Source of the DNA: Rhizobium binae
GTDB taxonomy: Bacteria; Pseudomonadota; Alphaproteobacteria; Rhizobiales; Rhizobiaceae
Direction: 5' to 3'
DNA: 64,000 nt
Assembly (NCBI RefSeq): GCF_017357225.1
Contig: NZ_CP071605.1
Coordinates: 186,001-250,000, forward strand
Shown in pieces: positions 17,278 to 26,227 of the stretch. A model generated the notes under the pieces. That model worked only from the letters and a program-made list of their open reading frames with translations, had not been told where the DNA came from and did not search any database. A program made the position numbers and the translations under genes. Position 1 is the first letter of the stretch; each line of letters opens with the position of its first letter.

Positions 17278-18954
17278 TCATGTATCCCTACCCAAAGGGT
17301 CAACTTCGGCTTTCGCAACCGGTTCCCCGATCAAAAATATAACTTCGAAGACGAGGCCCCCGGGCTTGTAGTCCGACCTGGAGCGCGCCTGCGCCTTCGA
17401 CGGGAAGGCCCGTTCTATCAGCACCGAGCCGAAGCCCTTTTTCGTCGGCGTCGAAACCGGCGGGCCACCCGCTTCCGTCCAGACAAGAAGGACGCGTCCG
17501 TCGTCGCGCTTCCACTCAATAGTGACCGTTCCATTTTCGCTTCCGAGACTTCCATATTTGGTCGCATTGGTCGCCAGCTCGTGCACAACAAGCGAAAGCG
17601 GCAGGGCGATGTCCGCCGGAAGAACAACTTCCGGACCATCCAGGCGAATGCGCTCGGCCTGCGAGGAGACGTGGGCGCGCAAGGCGGCGGAGACAATCTC
17701 CCTGACAGGCGAGGCCGATCCCTCGCGCGACAGGATGAGATCATAGGTGCCAGCGAGCGCGGCGAGCCGCTCGGCGAAGGAATTGTATCTTTCTGGATCG
17801 GAGCGTGAGAAGGTTTGCCGGGCAATCGCCTGAACGAGGGTGAAGCCATTCTTGACCCGGTGCGCCAGTTCGCGGACCAGGAGGCTGCGCTCCTCCTCCG
17901 CCTCCTGGTTCTGGCGTCTTCGTTCATCGAGTTCGTCAAGCAGCCGGTCGAAGGTCGCACCGACGACATCGAGCTCGTCCGATCCTTTCATGCCGGTCCG
18001 CGCCGTCGTTTGACCGCTGCGCCACTTTTCCATCACATCCGCAATTCTGGAGATCGGCAGGAGGATGAAGCGGTTGCCGATGAAGATCGCGGCGAGGAAG
18101 GCAAAAAGTGCACCGCCGATAATGGCGAGGGCATTCATCGTCGTCGCCCGGTTGATCGGCGCGAAGGCTTCCTCCTTGGCGAAGCCGGCGCTGACATAGA
18201 GCGGGCTGGAGGGCAGTGCGATCGGGCGATATCCGAGGATGCGCTCGGTTCCGTCCGGGCTGATCACATCGATTACGTCGGGCTGGTCGGCGTGGATCAG
18301 GCGCTGAAAAGCATCGGGTATGACGGTGCCGACGAAGCGCTCGGGCGAAGGAACGTGTGCAACGATCGTGCCGTTGCCGTCGGCGATCGTCACGGCGTTG
18401 CCGGGAGCAACGCCGCGCTCAGTGACGCGGTTCTGCAGCCAGTCCAGCCGGATTCCGCTGACGATAACGGCCTTCATGGCGTCGCCCTCCATCAGGGGCA
18501 TGGCGAGCGGCAGGACGGGTCTGTCGACAAGGCGGCTCTGCGTATAGGTGCCGACGACGAAGGCCTTGGTGGTCAGTATCTGCTGGAAATAGTCTCGATC
18601 TGAGAAGATCACGCCCTCAGGAAAAGCCATGCTGCCGCAGACCGGCCGTCCGTCGAGCCCGACAACGAAGATGGTGCGTATGTTCGGAATGCTCTCGACA
18701 ACCGCCTTGAGCGCCTCATTGCAAGCCGGGACGTCGATCTGCTGGACGGAAGGCATGGCGGCGACGGAGACGAGAAGAGCGTGCAGGCCCTCTATGATCC
18801 GTTCGACTTCGGACGAGGCTTGTCTGGCCGCTTGCGCTGCGGATGCGCGCACTTCTTCATTGCGCTGATGGCGGAGGGCGACTTCGTTGTAAACGAGCAT
18901 CGCCACCACCGGCGCCAGCGCCGCGACCGCAACTGCGACCAGCTTAAGTCTCAT
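17278..18954 (-). CDS. HWE/HisKA_2-type sensor histidine kinase
   Basis: A 558-residue membrane sensor kinase. It has an N-terminal membrane helix (about 5-25), a periplasmic double Cache-like sensor (about 30-265, including SDRDYFQQI), a second helix (about 272-298), a HAMP region with DELDVVGATFDRLLDEL, and an HWE/HisKA_2 kinase core. The phosphorylated His is His365 in RELAHRVKNGF, and the ATPase N-box is VHELATNATKYGSLG. GAGGGAG precedes the ATG. It forms an operon with the receiver downstream. Kinases of this class are frequent in alphaproteobacterial general-stress signalling; the signal here is unknown. Confidence 0.93.
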   Translation of the reverse strand: MRLKLVAVAVAALAPVVAMLVYNEVALRHQRNEEVRASAAQAARQASSEVERIIEGLHALLVSVAAMPSVQQIDVPACNEALKAVVESIPNIRTIFVVGLDGRPVCGSMAFPEGVIFSDRDYFQQILTTKAFVVGTYTQSRLVDRPVLPLAMPLMEGDAMKAVIVSGIRLDWLQNRVTERGVAPGNAVTIADGNGTIVAHVPSPERFVGTVIPDAFQRLIHADQPDVIDVISPDGTERILGYRPIALPSSPLYVSAGFAKEEAFAPINRATTMNALAIIGGALFAFLAAIFIGNRFILLPISRIADVMEKWRSGQTTARTGMKGSDELDVVGATFDRLLDELDERRRQNQEAEEERSLLVRELAHRVKNGFTLVQAIARQTFSRSDPERYNSFAERLAALAGTYDLILSREGSASPVREIVSAALRAHVSSQAERIRLDGPEVVLPADIALPLSLVVHELATNATKYGSLGSENGTVTIEWKRDDGRVLLVWTEAGGPPVSTPTKKGFGSVLIERAFPSKAQARSRSDYKPGGLVFEVIFLIGEPVAKAEVDPLGRDT

Positions 18955-19106
18955 CCTGCTCCCTCTCGGAATAAGCTAGTTAGCATGTTCGAAAGGGTCT
19001 GGCCCAGATCACGCGGACAATCTTGTTTACAAAATATCAACGCAGGACCCCGGACGTCCGCGCGGCAGCCTTGCCGAGTTTCCGATTGCGGCTAGATAGG
19101 GCAAAG

Positions 19107-20399
19107 ATGAATGATGCCAAAAGCACGTCCTTCGACCGTCCCGCAGCCGGGTCCTACTCGCCGCAGCCGCTGACCGGCGCGATGGCGGATGAAGTCGAAC
19201 GCCTTTTGTCGGGCCGGACCCGCGATATTCGCCTGACGGGCGACCTGCGGCGCCGCTTCGATGAAAGGCGATGGCGCCAGACGGCGAAAGTCATCCGTTC
19301 TTGGATGACATGGGTCGCCTTCGTCGACGTTTTGACGCTGGCGCTGAATGCCTTGCTGCTTCCCCGCGAGGTCGCACTGTCGATGGTCGCCCCGGCCTGC
19401 CTGCTGCCGCCGGCGGCGATCCTGACGGCACTCGTCTGGACCAAACCGCGCCCGGCGGCCGTTCAACGTGCATCGCTTCTCGGCGGCATGTGCCTCATTC
19501 TGCTGTCGGTCGCACTGGTCGGCGTCTTTGCGGGAGGCGAATTCTACGAGCGCCATTTGACCATCATGCTGTTCGTCGCCACGAGCGCAATCACCATCTT
19601 CGGCGTGCCGCTCGCCTGGACGATCGCAATCGCCTGTTATGCTCTCTGCCTCTATTTCATCTTTCAATGGTACAACCCGCTCGTGGAAGCGGGCAGTGTC
19701 GTGGCCGGAACCCTGTTCTTTTCCTGCGGAATCATCGCGACCGTGGTCGCCAGGCGAACGATGAACATCCTGGCGCAGAAGACATTTCTCCTGGACTGCA
19801 GGGATCAGCGCCGCGTCGCGGAATTGGCCGATGCGAATGCCCGATTGGAACGGCTGGCCAGAACCGATCCGCTGACGGGGATTGCCAACCGCCGTTGGAT
19901 GATGGAAACGCTTGAAAGCCTCTGGCGCCATGGCCGTGAAACCGGCACCGTCGCCATGCTCATGTGCGACATCGACCACTTCAAGGCGCTGAACGACAAG
20001 CTCGGGCATGGCGAAGGCGACCGCTGCCTCGTCAAGGTCGCCGGCATCATCCAGAGCTGCGTGCGCGCCGATCGCGACCTCGTCTCACGACACGGCGGCG
20101 AGGAATTTCTCATCGTCCTGCCTGATGTCGAAGAAAAAGAGGCCGTCTCGGTGGCGAAGCGAATACGGGAAAGTGTCGAAGCCGCCGCCCTTCCGAACCC
20201 GTCTTCCAGCGTCGGCCCGTCGGTGACGCTGAGCGTCGGGGTGGCCTTCAAATCGGCGGTCGACACCGGCGTTTCCCTGGCCAACCTCCAGCACGAAGCT
20301 GACGTGGCACTTTATCGCGCCAAGGAAGCAGGCCGCAACCAGGTCTGCGTCTTCCATCGTCCGCCACCAGCTGCCGAGCAGATCGCCGCCCGCCGCTGA
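19107..20399 (+). CDS. membrane diguanylate cyclase (GGDEF)
   Basis: A 430-residue protein with about six membrane helices (roughly residues 65-215) and a C-terminal GGDEF domain with RHGGEEFLIVLP (GGEEF at 330-334), so it should synthesise cyclic di-GMP. The product-inhibition site RxxD expected just upstream reads A-D-R-D, so feedback inhibition through the classical I-site is probably absent. The ATG at 19107 is preferred over the longer frame from 19023, whose extra residues are Arg-rich and unlike a protein. It is divergent from the HWE kinase gene. Confidence 0.9.
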   Translation: MNDAKSTSFDRPAAGSYSPQPLTGAMADEVERLLSGRTRDIRLTGDLRRRFDERRWRQTAKVIRSWMTWVAFVDVLTLALNALLLPREVALSMVAPACLLPPAAILTALVWTKPRPAAVQRASLLGGMCLILLSVALVGVFAGGEFYERHLTIMLFVATSAITIFGVPLAWTIAIACYALCLYFIFQWYNPLVEAGSVVAGTLFFSCGIIATVVARRTMNILAQKTFLLDCRDQRRVAELADANARLERLARTDPLTGIANRRWMMETLESLWRHGRETGTVAMLMCDIDHFKALNDKLGHGEGDRCLVKVAGIIQSCVRADRDLVSRHGGEEFLIVLPDVEEKEAVSVAKRIRESVEAAALPNPSSSVGPSVTLSVGVAFKSAVDTGVSLANLQHEADVALYRAKEAGRNQVCVFHRPPPAAEQIAARR

Positions 20400-20451
20400 A
20401 GGCCGAACTGGGCGGGAGATTTCGATCGACGGGACATCGGCGCGATCGGTG

Positions 20452-20652
20452 TCAACGGATCACCAAAACCGCTGCCATGGCGGCCGCCGAGATGAAGCCG
20501 GCGGCGCTGAGCCCGAACGCCAGATATTCAGCGGCCCTTTGCCGGGAATGGCCAAGCTCCACCTTTCCAAGGACGGCCGTAAGGCCGCCCGCTATCCAGC
20601 TCGCCAATGTCAGTGCGCCGAAGAAAAGCGCCCACTGCGTTGCTGTCTCCAT
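20452..20652 (-). CDS. small two-helix membrane protein
   Basis: A 66-residue protein with two predicted membrane helices (WALFFGALTLASWIAGGLTAVL and the C-terminal ISAAAMAAVLVIR region) separated by a charged loop. GGGAG lies at a good distance from the ATG at 20652. Upstream on the same strand is GGAAA, 17 bases, then TGTT, a one-mismatch stress-type promoter. The function is unknown. Confidence 0.6.
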   Translation of the reverse strand: METATQWALFFGALTLASWIAGGLTAVLGKVELGHSRQRAAEYLAFGLSAAGFISAAAMAAVLVIR

Positions 20653-21091
20653 GATTTTGCTCCCGTTTCGGCCGCGCGTCCGGCAGGAACAGTCCCGCGC
20701 GGGTCTATCAGTAACAAAGCTGGGCCCGCCTTGTTTCCACGGAGCGTTGCAATTTTTCTAATTTCTCGGCACGCCGCTAGCCCGGATTGCAGCTTGTCAG
20801 GTTGGTTGCGCTGCGAAAAAGCGGTTTTGCGGCTTGACGTTATCATATTGTTTAGAGGGCGACGGAGGCTAAGCGCACCGTCTGCTTAAGGGGCTAGAGA
20901 TCGAGGTCGTGACTGGATCGAAAGCGTTTCCCACGGGCCTGTCTCGCCCGGCACCATCATCATCCACCCGGGAGCCTATATTAGCGGCCTAACCGACTAC
21001 CTGAGCCGCTGACGACGATCGGCACGAAGATCCATCTCGCCTGGCGGGAATGGCGTGCCGGAGCGGAGTGAGGCTGTGTCAGGCACGCGCT
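20653..21091. other. intergenic stretch without a supported gene
   Basis: These 439 bp contain no gene I can support. One short frame near 20907-21012 encodes a protein-like tail (IIIHPGAYISGL region) ending at a TGA and could be a gene remnant; I cannot assign it. The part next to 20652 is probably promoter DNA of the small membrane protein. Confidence 0.5.
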
Positions 21092-22126
21092 CTAAAATGT
21101 GAGCTGTACTTTACAGGCAGCCGTGCGGTCGCCGGCTAGTTCGAAGGCGGCCGTGGCATCTCGCAGTGGCAGGCTGTGGCTGATGATCGGCCGGACTTCG
21201 ATCTCGCGGCTTGAGATCAGTTCGGCCGCGGCTGCGAACTCCGCGTGGAAACGCTGCGTGCCGTGGATCTGCAGCTCCTTGCCGACGATAGCGTTGAGGG
21301 GGACCGGGATCTCTCCCGTGACACCGACCTGCACGATCGTGCCGCGCGGCCTGATGGCGGCGATGGCGCTGCGGATGGCGGGTGCGGCGGCCGAGCATTC
21401 GAAGACGAGATCGAAATAGCCTTTCCCCGTCTCGAATTCGGCAAGTGCTGCAGCCTCTTTAGACACATTGATCGTCCGGCTCGCGCCCATCGCCTTTGCC
21501 CGCTCCAGCGCCGCATCCGCCAGATCGGTCACGATGATCTCGGCCGCGCCATGATAGCGGGCGGCGGCAACCATCAGGCAGCCGATCGGGCCGGCGCCTG
21601 TGATGAGGACGCGTTTGCCGGAGATCTCTCCGGCACGCGATGCTGCGTGCAGGCAAACGGCCAGAGGCTCGCTGCAGGCCGCTTCGGCCGCCGTCGTCGC
21701 TGCGCCCACTTCGACGCACTGCATGGCCGGCACCACCAGCCATTCCCGGAACATGCCCTGCTCGTGCGGCAAGCGCATCGCGCTGCCCATGAAGCGCATG
21801 TCGAGGCAGTGGATCGCCAGTCCCTTCCGGCAATATTCGCATCGGCCGCAGGGCTGGCTCGGATTGACCGCGACCAGCGTCCCGGGTTTCAGATCTACCC
21901 CTTCCCCTGCCCTCTCTACTATTCCCGATGCCTCGTGACCCGGTATGATCGGTTCGCGCACCCTGACCGGCCCGAAACCGCCATTCTGGTAATAATGCAG
22001 ATCGGAGCCGCAAATGCCTGCGGCCGCCATTTTCAGCAGCACTTCGCCTGGGCCGGGTGGCGAAACGGTGTCGGTCTCCACCCTGAGATCGCCCTTTTGA
22101 TACAGCCGTGCCAGGCGTGTCCGCAT
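21092..22126 (-). CDS. idnD: L-idonate 5-dehydrogenase-like zinc alcohol dehydrogenase
   Basis: A 344-residue medium-chain dehydrogenase. The catalytic zinc ligands are Cys39 (GICGSDLHYY) and His64-Glu65 (PGHE). A structural zinc site is formed by Cys93, 96, 99 and 107, and the cofactor motif is GAGPIGCL. Segments such as VNPSQPCGRCEYC, DMRFMGSAM and the end GDRTAACKVQLTF match E. coli IdnD closely, so it likely oxidises L-idonate or a similar hexonate to a 5-keto acid. The ATG at 22126 has AGGAGGGG upstream. It is the last gene of the gntR-dctPQM operon, pointing to a sugar-acid substrate for the transporter. Confidence 0.85.
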   Translation of the reverse strand: MRTRLARLYQKGDLRVETDTVSPPGPGEVLLKMAAAGICGSDLHYYQNGGFGPVRVREPIIPGHEASGIVERAGEGVDLKPGTLVAVNPSQPCGRCEYCRKGLAIHCLDMRFMGSAMRLPHEQGMFREWLVVPAMQCVEVGAATTAAEAACSEPLAVCLHAASRAGEISGKRVLITGAGPIGCLMVAAARYHGAAEIIVTDLADAALERAKAMGASRTINVSKEAAALAEFETGKGYFDLVFECSAAAPAIRSAIAAIRPRGTIVQVGVTGEIPVPLNAIVGKELQIHGTQRFHAEFAAAAELISSREIEVRPIISHSLPLRDATAAFELAGDRTAACKVQLTF

Positions 22127-22137
22127 TGTGGCCCCTC

Positions 22138-23544
22138 CTATCTCAATAGCCCGAGTTGCTGCGGTAGCCAGAGCGATACGGCTGGGATGAAGGTGATCAG
22201 GATCAATGCGAGGAAGAGCGGCACCAACCAGGGCAGGATCGCCATCGTCGTGCGTTCGACCGACAGTTTCGCGACTCTGGACAGCACGAACAGCACCATG
22301 CCGAGCGGCGGATGCAGCAGGCCGATCATCAGGTTCAGTGTCATGATCAGGCCGAACTGAACCGGATCGATTCCGAATTTGGCGACGATTGGCAGCAGGA
22401 TCGGCACGAGAATGGTGATCGCCGCGATCGTATCCAGGAAGCAGCCGACGAAAAGCATCAGCAGGTTCACGAGGATCAGGAACACCCATTTATTGTCGGT
22501 GATGGACAGGATCGCATCCGAAAGCAACTGCGCAGCCTGGCTGACGGTCAACAGCCATGCGAAGACGGAAGCTGCGGTGACGATGAAGAGTACGGATGCC
22601 GTCGTCTCGATCGTATCGAAGCTGGCCTTGGCGAGCGTCGAGAACGTCATGGTGCGGTAGCGCACGAGGCCGAGGAACAAGGACCAGAGCACGGCCGCGA
22701 CCGCGGCTTCAGTCGGGGTGAACCAGCCCATCGTCATCCCGCCGATCAGGATGACGGGGGTCATCAGCGCCATGACGGCGGAAAAGCCGAAATGCCAGTC
22801 GAGCGCCAGAAGCACGAGAAGGGCGATGCCCGCAGCGGCATTCATCGACAGGCCGGCCCGCATCATCAGATAGATCGCCACCGGCACCATCAGGACGACG
22901 AGGATCTCCAAGCCGGCCGACAGGAGCTCGCGCACATTGAAAGGCGCGTCCGAGCCCCAGCGCTTGCGATAGGCGAAGGCGGCGACGGTGATCATCATCA
23001 GCAGCGTCATGACGACGCCGGGCAGGATGCCGGCCATGAAGAGCGCTCCGATCGAAACGTTCGCCATCATGCCGTAGATGACGAAGGGCAGCGACGGCGG
23101 GAAGATCGGCCCGAGCGTGGCGGAGGCCGCCGTGACGCCCACCGCCGCTTCGACCGGATAGCCGTGGTCCTTCATCGCCTTGATCTCGATCGTGCCGATG
23201 CCGGCGGCATCGGCGAGCGCGGTGCCAGACATGCCCGAGAAGATCACCGAGCCGATAATGTTGACCTGCGCCAGCCCGCCCTTCATCCAGCCCACCAGCG
23301 CGACCGCGAAGGAATAGATGCGACCGGTCACACCCGCCGAATTCATCAGATTGCCCGCCAGGATGAAGAAGGGGACGGCGAGCAGCGGGAAGCTTTCGAC
23401 GCCGGCGATCATGCGCTGGGCGACGATGATGTCCGGCGCGATGCCGTAGAGCACGATGTAGAGCACGGAGGCGACGGCCATCGAGATGGCGACGGGCACA
23501 CCGATCAGCATCATCACGAGGAAGGAGCCAAGAAGCAGCAGCAT
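22138..23544 (-). CDS. TRAP transporter large permease (DctM type)
   Basis: A 468-residue polytopic membrane protein, the ion-coupled channel subunit of a TRAP importer. It shows the family landmarks PVAISMAVAS, VPFFILAGNLMN, GSVIFSGMSGTALADAAGIG and LGPIFPPSLPFVIYG. It is somewhat longer than the usual 425-430 residues, with extra hydrophobic sequence in the middle (about 205-260). The start codon lies 5 bp upstream of the end of the small-subunit gene's stop, so the genes are tightly packed. It works with the small permease and the DctP-like binding protein encoded just upstream. Confidence 0.93.
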   Translation of the reverse strand: MLLLLGSFLVMMLIGVPVAISMAVASVLYIVLYGIAPDIIVAQRMIAGVESFPLLAVPFFILAGNLMNSAGVTGRIYSFAVALVGWMKGGLAQVNIIGSVIFSGMSGTALADAAGIGTIEIKAMKDHGYPVEAAVGVTAASATLGPIFPPSLPFVIYGMMANVSIGALFMAGILPGVVMTLLMMITVAAFAYRKRWGSDAPFNVRELLSAGLEILVVLMVPVAIYLMMRAGLSMNAAAGIALLVLLALDWHFGFSAVMALMTPVILIGGMTMGWFTPTEAAVAAVLWSLFLGLVRYRTMTFSTLAKASFDTIETTASVLFIVTAASVFAWLLTVSQAAQLLSDAILSITDNKWVFLILVNLLMLFVGCFLDTIAAITILVPILLPIVAKFGIDPVQFGLIMTLNLMIGLLHPPLGMVLFVLSRVAKLSVERTTMAILPWLVPLFLALILITFIPAVSLWLPQQLGLLR

Positions 23545-23548
23545 TGGA

Positions 23549-24121
23549 TCAACCCTCGACGGTCTGGAATTCTTCCGGGCGCTCCAGAACGGAGTAGCCG
23601 CGACGCATGTTGGCGATGAAGACGATCACGGCGCGGATCAGCATCAGCACGAAAGCGACAAGCACCGAGTAGAAGACGATGTTGCGCGGCAGGGCGATGG
23701 TGACCATCTCCTCGTCGGCGACGATGTCGACGTAGCGCCACATCAGGTAACAGCCGTAGGCGAAGAAGCCGATGCGGATGATATCCACGAAAGTGGCAAG
23801 CACGCGCGCCAGCCCCGCCGGCATGTAGTGATAGAACACGTCGACCTGAATATGCCGCGAGGTGCGCACGCACATCACGGCCCCCAGAAAGACAACGCCG
23901 ATCAGGCAGTTGATCGCGATTTCCTCGGTCCATGCGTAGCTGTCGTTCAGCACATAACGCGTGAAGAATTGCAGGAAGACGCAGCCTGCCATCAGCCAGA
24001 AGACGATCAGCGTGATCCAGTCCTCGGGGGCGTAGTCCGAAACATTCGCGGTCGGCGCGTGGCCTTCGAACTCGTGGCCGATTTCCTCGGCCGTGATGGG
24101 GGTGTGAATTTCTTGCGACAT
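23549..24121 (-). CDS. TRAP transporter small permease (DctQ type)
   Basis: A 190-residue protein with four membrane helices and the DctQ features FTRYVLNDSYAWTEEIA and GAVMCVRTSRHIQVDVF. It is the small membrane subunit that joins DctM. I start at MSQEIHTP (24121); the frame extends 13 residues further, but those come from repeat DNA. The gap between it and the upstream binding-protein gene (24122-24329) is filled by a RIME-like palindromic repeat. Confidence 0.92.
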   Translation of the reverse strand: MSQEIHTPITAEEIGHEFEGHAPTANVSDYAPEDWITLIVFWLMAGCVFLQFFTRYVLNDSYAWTEEIAINCLIGVVFLGAVMCVRTSRHIQVDVFYHYMPAGLARVLATFVDIIRIGFFAYGCYLMWRYVDIVADEEMVTIALPRNIVFYSVLVAFVLMLIRAVIVFIANMRRGYSVLERPEEFQTVEG

Positions 24122-24180
24122 GGTCGGCCTTGTTCCTCTTTGGGAAGGAGGGCGCGGCACGGGCGCTTATTTCTGCTTGG

Positions 24181-24259
24181 CGTCATGCTCGGCCTTGTAC
24201 CGAGGATCTGCTGCCCTATTCGCTGGAGGCAGATGCTCGGGACAAGCCCGATCATGACG
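24181..24259. repeat. RIME-like intergenic palindrome
   Basis: Two 31-bp arms (24181-24211 and 24229-24259) are inverted copies of each other with five mismatches. The outer edges read CGTCATG and CATGACG, and the inner part is of the TCGGGCTTGTCCCGA type. The sequence resembles the Rhizobium-specific intergenic mosaic elements (RIME) known from rhizobia. It sits inside the dctP-dctQ gap of a single operon and would form a long hairpin in the mRNA. Confidence 0.75.
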
Positions 24260-24329
24260 GAAGAGAGGTTGGCGAGCCTAGCCGGCAATTTGGAGGGCGC
24301 GACGCCGAAACGCCGCGCCCGGGTGGCTC

Positions 24330-25304
24330 CTACTGAATCGCCCGGATCGCTTCCCAATCGGCCTTCTCGTAGCCGAAGTCCTCGAACTTGACCTTCTCCA
24401 TCACGGTCTTTTCGAAGTCGGCCTTGTCGACCTCGGTGACGTTGATGCCCTTTTCCTTGAAGGTCGCAACGAGGCTGTTTTCCTTGCCGGCGATCGTCTT
24501 GGTCGTCCGTTCGGCCGCCTGCTGCATCACTTCACCGAAGATCTTCTTGTCCTCGTCGGAAAGCTTCGCCCACAGCTGCTTCGAGATCACCGTGTTGAGA
24601 TGATCGACGATATGGCCGGTGAGGATGATGTTCTTCTGGACTTCATAGAACTTCTTCGCTTCGATCGTCGTCAGCGGATTTTCCTGCGCCTCGACGGTAC
24701 CGTTCTGGAGAGCGAGATAGACTTCGGCAAAGGCGATCGGCGTGGTGTTGGCGCCGCAGGCGCGCGGCATGGCGAGATAGGCCGGCACGTCGGGCACACG
24801 AATCTTCAAGCCCTGCATGTCGGCGCATTTGGCAATCGGTTTGTTCGATGTCGTATGACGCGTGCCGTAGTAGCTGACGGCGGCGATGTGATTGCCGGTC
24901 TTGTCTTCATAGCCTTTGGCGAGGCGCTTGAAGACGTCGCTCTTGGTGTAGGCGATCAGATGGTCGGGATTGCGGAAGATATAGGGAAAGTAGGTCACGC
25001 CGATCGGCTTGTAGTCGCGTGCGGCAAAGCTCGATCCCGATATGATGATGTCGACCGTGCCGAGCTTGAGGCCCTGGTTGATGTCGGCTTCCTTGCCGAG
25101 CTGCGATGCCGGATAGACCTCGATCTTGTAACGCCCGTCGGTGCGCTTGTTGATCTCTTCAGCGGCCCAGACGGAATCGGTATGGAAGGGCTCGGAGGTC
25201 TCATAGACATGAGCCCATTTCAGCACGGTCTCAGCATGCGCGATCACGGTCGTCGCCATGATCGCGGCTGCGGTGCAAAGTATTGTTGCCAGTCTGCGTT
25301 TCAT
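24330..25304 (-). CDS. TRAP transporter substrate-binding protein (DctP type)
   Basis: A 324-residue periplasmic protein with a signal peptide (MKRRLATILCTAAAIMATTVIAHA) and the DctP fold, including the conserved Arg of LKIRVPDVP that pairs with the carboxylate of the ligand. This supports an organic-acid or sugar-acid substrate. GGGAGGAG precedes the ATG. It lies 24 bp downstream of the gntR-type gene, so both are probably on one transcript, and it serves the DctQM membrane pair downstream. Confidence 0.94.
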   Translation of the reverse strand: MKRRLATILCTAAAIMATTVIAHAETVLKWAHVYETSEPFHTDSVWAAEEINKRTDGRYKIEVYPASQLGKEADINQGLKLGTVDIIISGSSFAARDYKPIGVTYFPYIFRNPDHLIAYTKSDVFKRLAKGYEDKTGNHIAAVSYYGTRHTTSNKPIAKCADMQGLKIRVPDVPAYLAMPRACGANTTPIAFAEVYLALQNGTVEAQENPLTTIEAKKFYEVQKNIILTGHIVDHLNTVISKQLWAKLSDEDKKIFGEVMQQAAERTTKTIAGKENSLVATFKEKGINVTEVDKADFEKTVMEKVKFEDFGYEKADWEAIRAIQ

Positions 25305-25328
25305 CGCTCTCTCCTCCCGAGCTCGGGT

Positions 25329-26087
25329 TTAAGTCTTGTCCGTTACTTTCGCGGGTCGCGTGTTGCGGCCGCGCTCCTCCTCTCCCGAAAACTCCTCCCC
25401 GAAGCTCTCGGAAAACCTCTTCTGTGACATGGTGAGATGGACGCGCATGGCGGCCTTTGCACCGGCTGTATCACCGGCGGCGATCGCATTGCGGATGGCC
25501 TGATGCTCCACAAGGGCGCTGCGCCATGTCGTCGGCCCCTCGAAATGGCTTGCGAGCTTGGCGAAATAGGGGGTCATGCGCATGTCGAACATCTCGCCGG
25601 TCACGCGCACCAATGTCGCATTGCCGACAATCGCGGCAATGCCGGTGTGGAAGGCGCGATCAGCCGCAAGGACCGTACTTGCTTCATGGACGCCGCCGCT
25701 CATGCGCATCAGCGCTTCATCGAGCAGAGCCACGCCTTCCGGCTTGGCGCAGCCTGCAGCTTCTTCGGCGATGGCGCATTCGATGATGGCGCGCGCCTGC
25801 AGCAGCTCGAATGGACCTTCTACCGGCTCGCGGTCGCTTGCCCCCGCATTGGCGGCGTGCCGGCGCACCACGTAGATGCCGGATCCCATGCGGATATTGA
25901 CGAGGCCTTCGACTTCCAGAACGATCAGCGCCTCGCGTACGGTCGGACGGGAAACCGACAGTTGCTCGGCGAGCTCGCGCTCGGCCGGAAGGCGTTGACC
26001 GACCGCGAGCTCGCCGCTCGCAATCATCAAGCGAATCTGGTCCGCCACTTGCCTGTAGAGCCGGCGTGATTCGACTGGCGAAAACAA
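25329..26087 (-). CDS. GntR-family (FCD) transcriptional regulator
   Basis: A 252-residue regulator with an N-terminal winged helix (LYRQVADQIRLMIASGEL, then RLPAERELAEQLSVSRPTVR) and a C-terminal all-helical FCD ligand domain with the metal-binding His pattern (DRAFHTGIAAIVGN; EHQAIRNAIAAGD). No ATG is available near the domain start. A TTG at 26087 has GAGGAGG five bases upstream, so I use it; a TTG 30 bp further upstream is less likely. It is the first gene of the TRAP/idonate operon, with an operator-like site just upstream. Confidence 0.9.
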   Translation of the reverse strand: MFSPVESRRLYRQVADQIRLMIASGELAVGQRLPAERELAEQLSVSRPTVREALIVLEVEGLVNIRMGSGIYVVRRHAANAGASDREPVEGPFELLQARAIIECAIAEEAAGCAKPEGVALLDEALMRMSGGVHEASTVLAADRAFHTGIAAIVGNATLVRVTGEMFDMRMTPYFAKLASHFEGPTTWRSALVEHQAIRNAIAAGDTAGAKAAMRVHLTMSQKRFSESFGEEFSGEEERGRNTRPAKVTDKT

Positions 26088-26123
26088 AGTGACCTCCTCG
26101 CGGCGGCTTCTCCTCAAGCCGTC

Positions 26124-26142
26124 TGGTCAACTGGCCTGACCA
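26124..26142. promoter_or_regulatory. candidate GntR/FCD operator
   Basis: TGGTCA (26124-26129) and TGACCA (26137-26142) form an inverted repeat with a 7-bp spacer. The right part also contains TGGCCTGACCA, one base away from the TGGTC-N-GACCA palindrome typical of FCD-type GntR operators. The site lies 37 bp upstream of the TTG start of the gntR-type gene, suited to autoregulation of the whole operon. Confidence 0.55.
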
Positions 26143-26227
26143 ATTGACTCCTATCATCGCCCGGGTTGTGCGTCAATCGGTCGCATAACGCGTAAACAGG
26201 AGAAGTCACGCTCTGGTCACCGGTGGT

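Noticed and set aside
20907..21066. Protein-like tail (IIIHPGAYISGL region) resembling a toxin-antitoxin or other remnant
   Set aside because: It is too short, and neither a start nor a family could be established.
22312..23619. 435-codon plus-strand frame across the TRAP large permease
   Set aside because: The sequence is His/Arg/Asp-rich antisense of a membrane protein. This composition is typical of such shadows.
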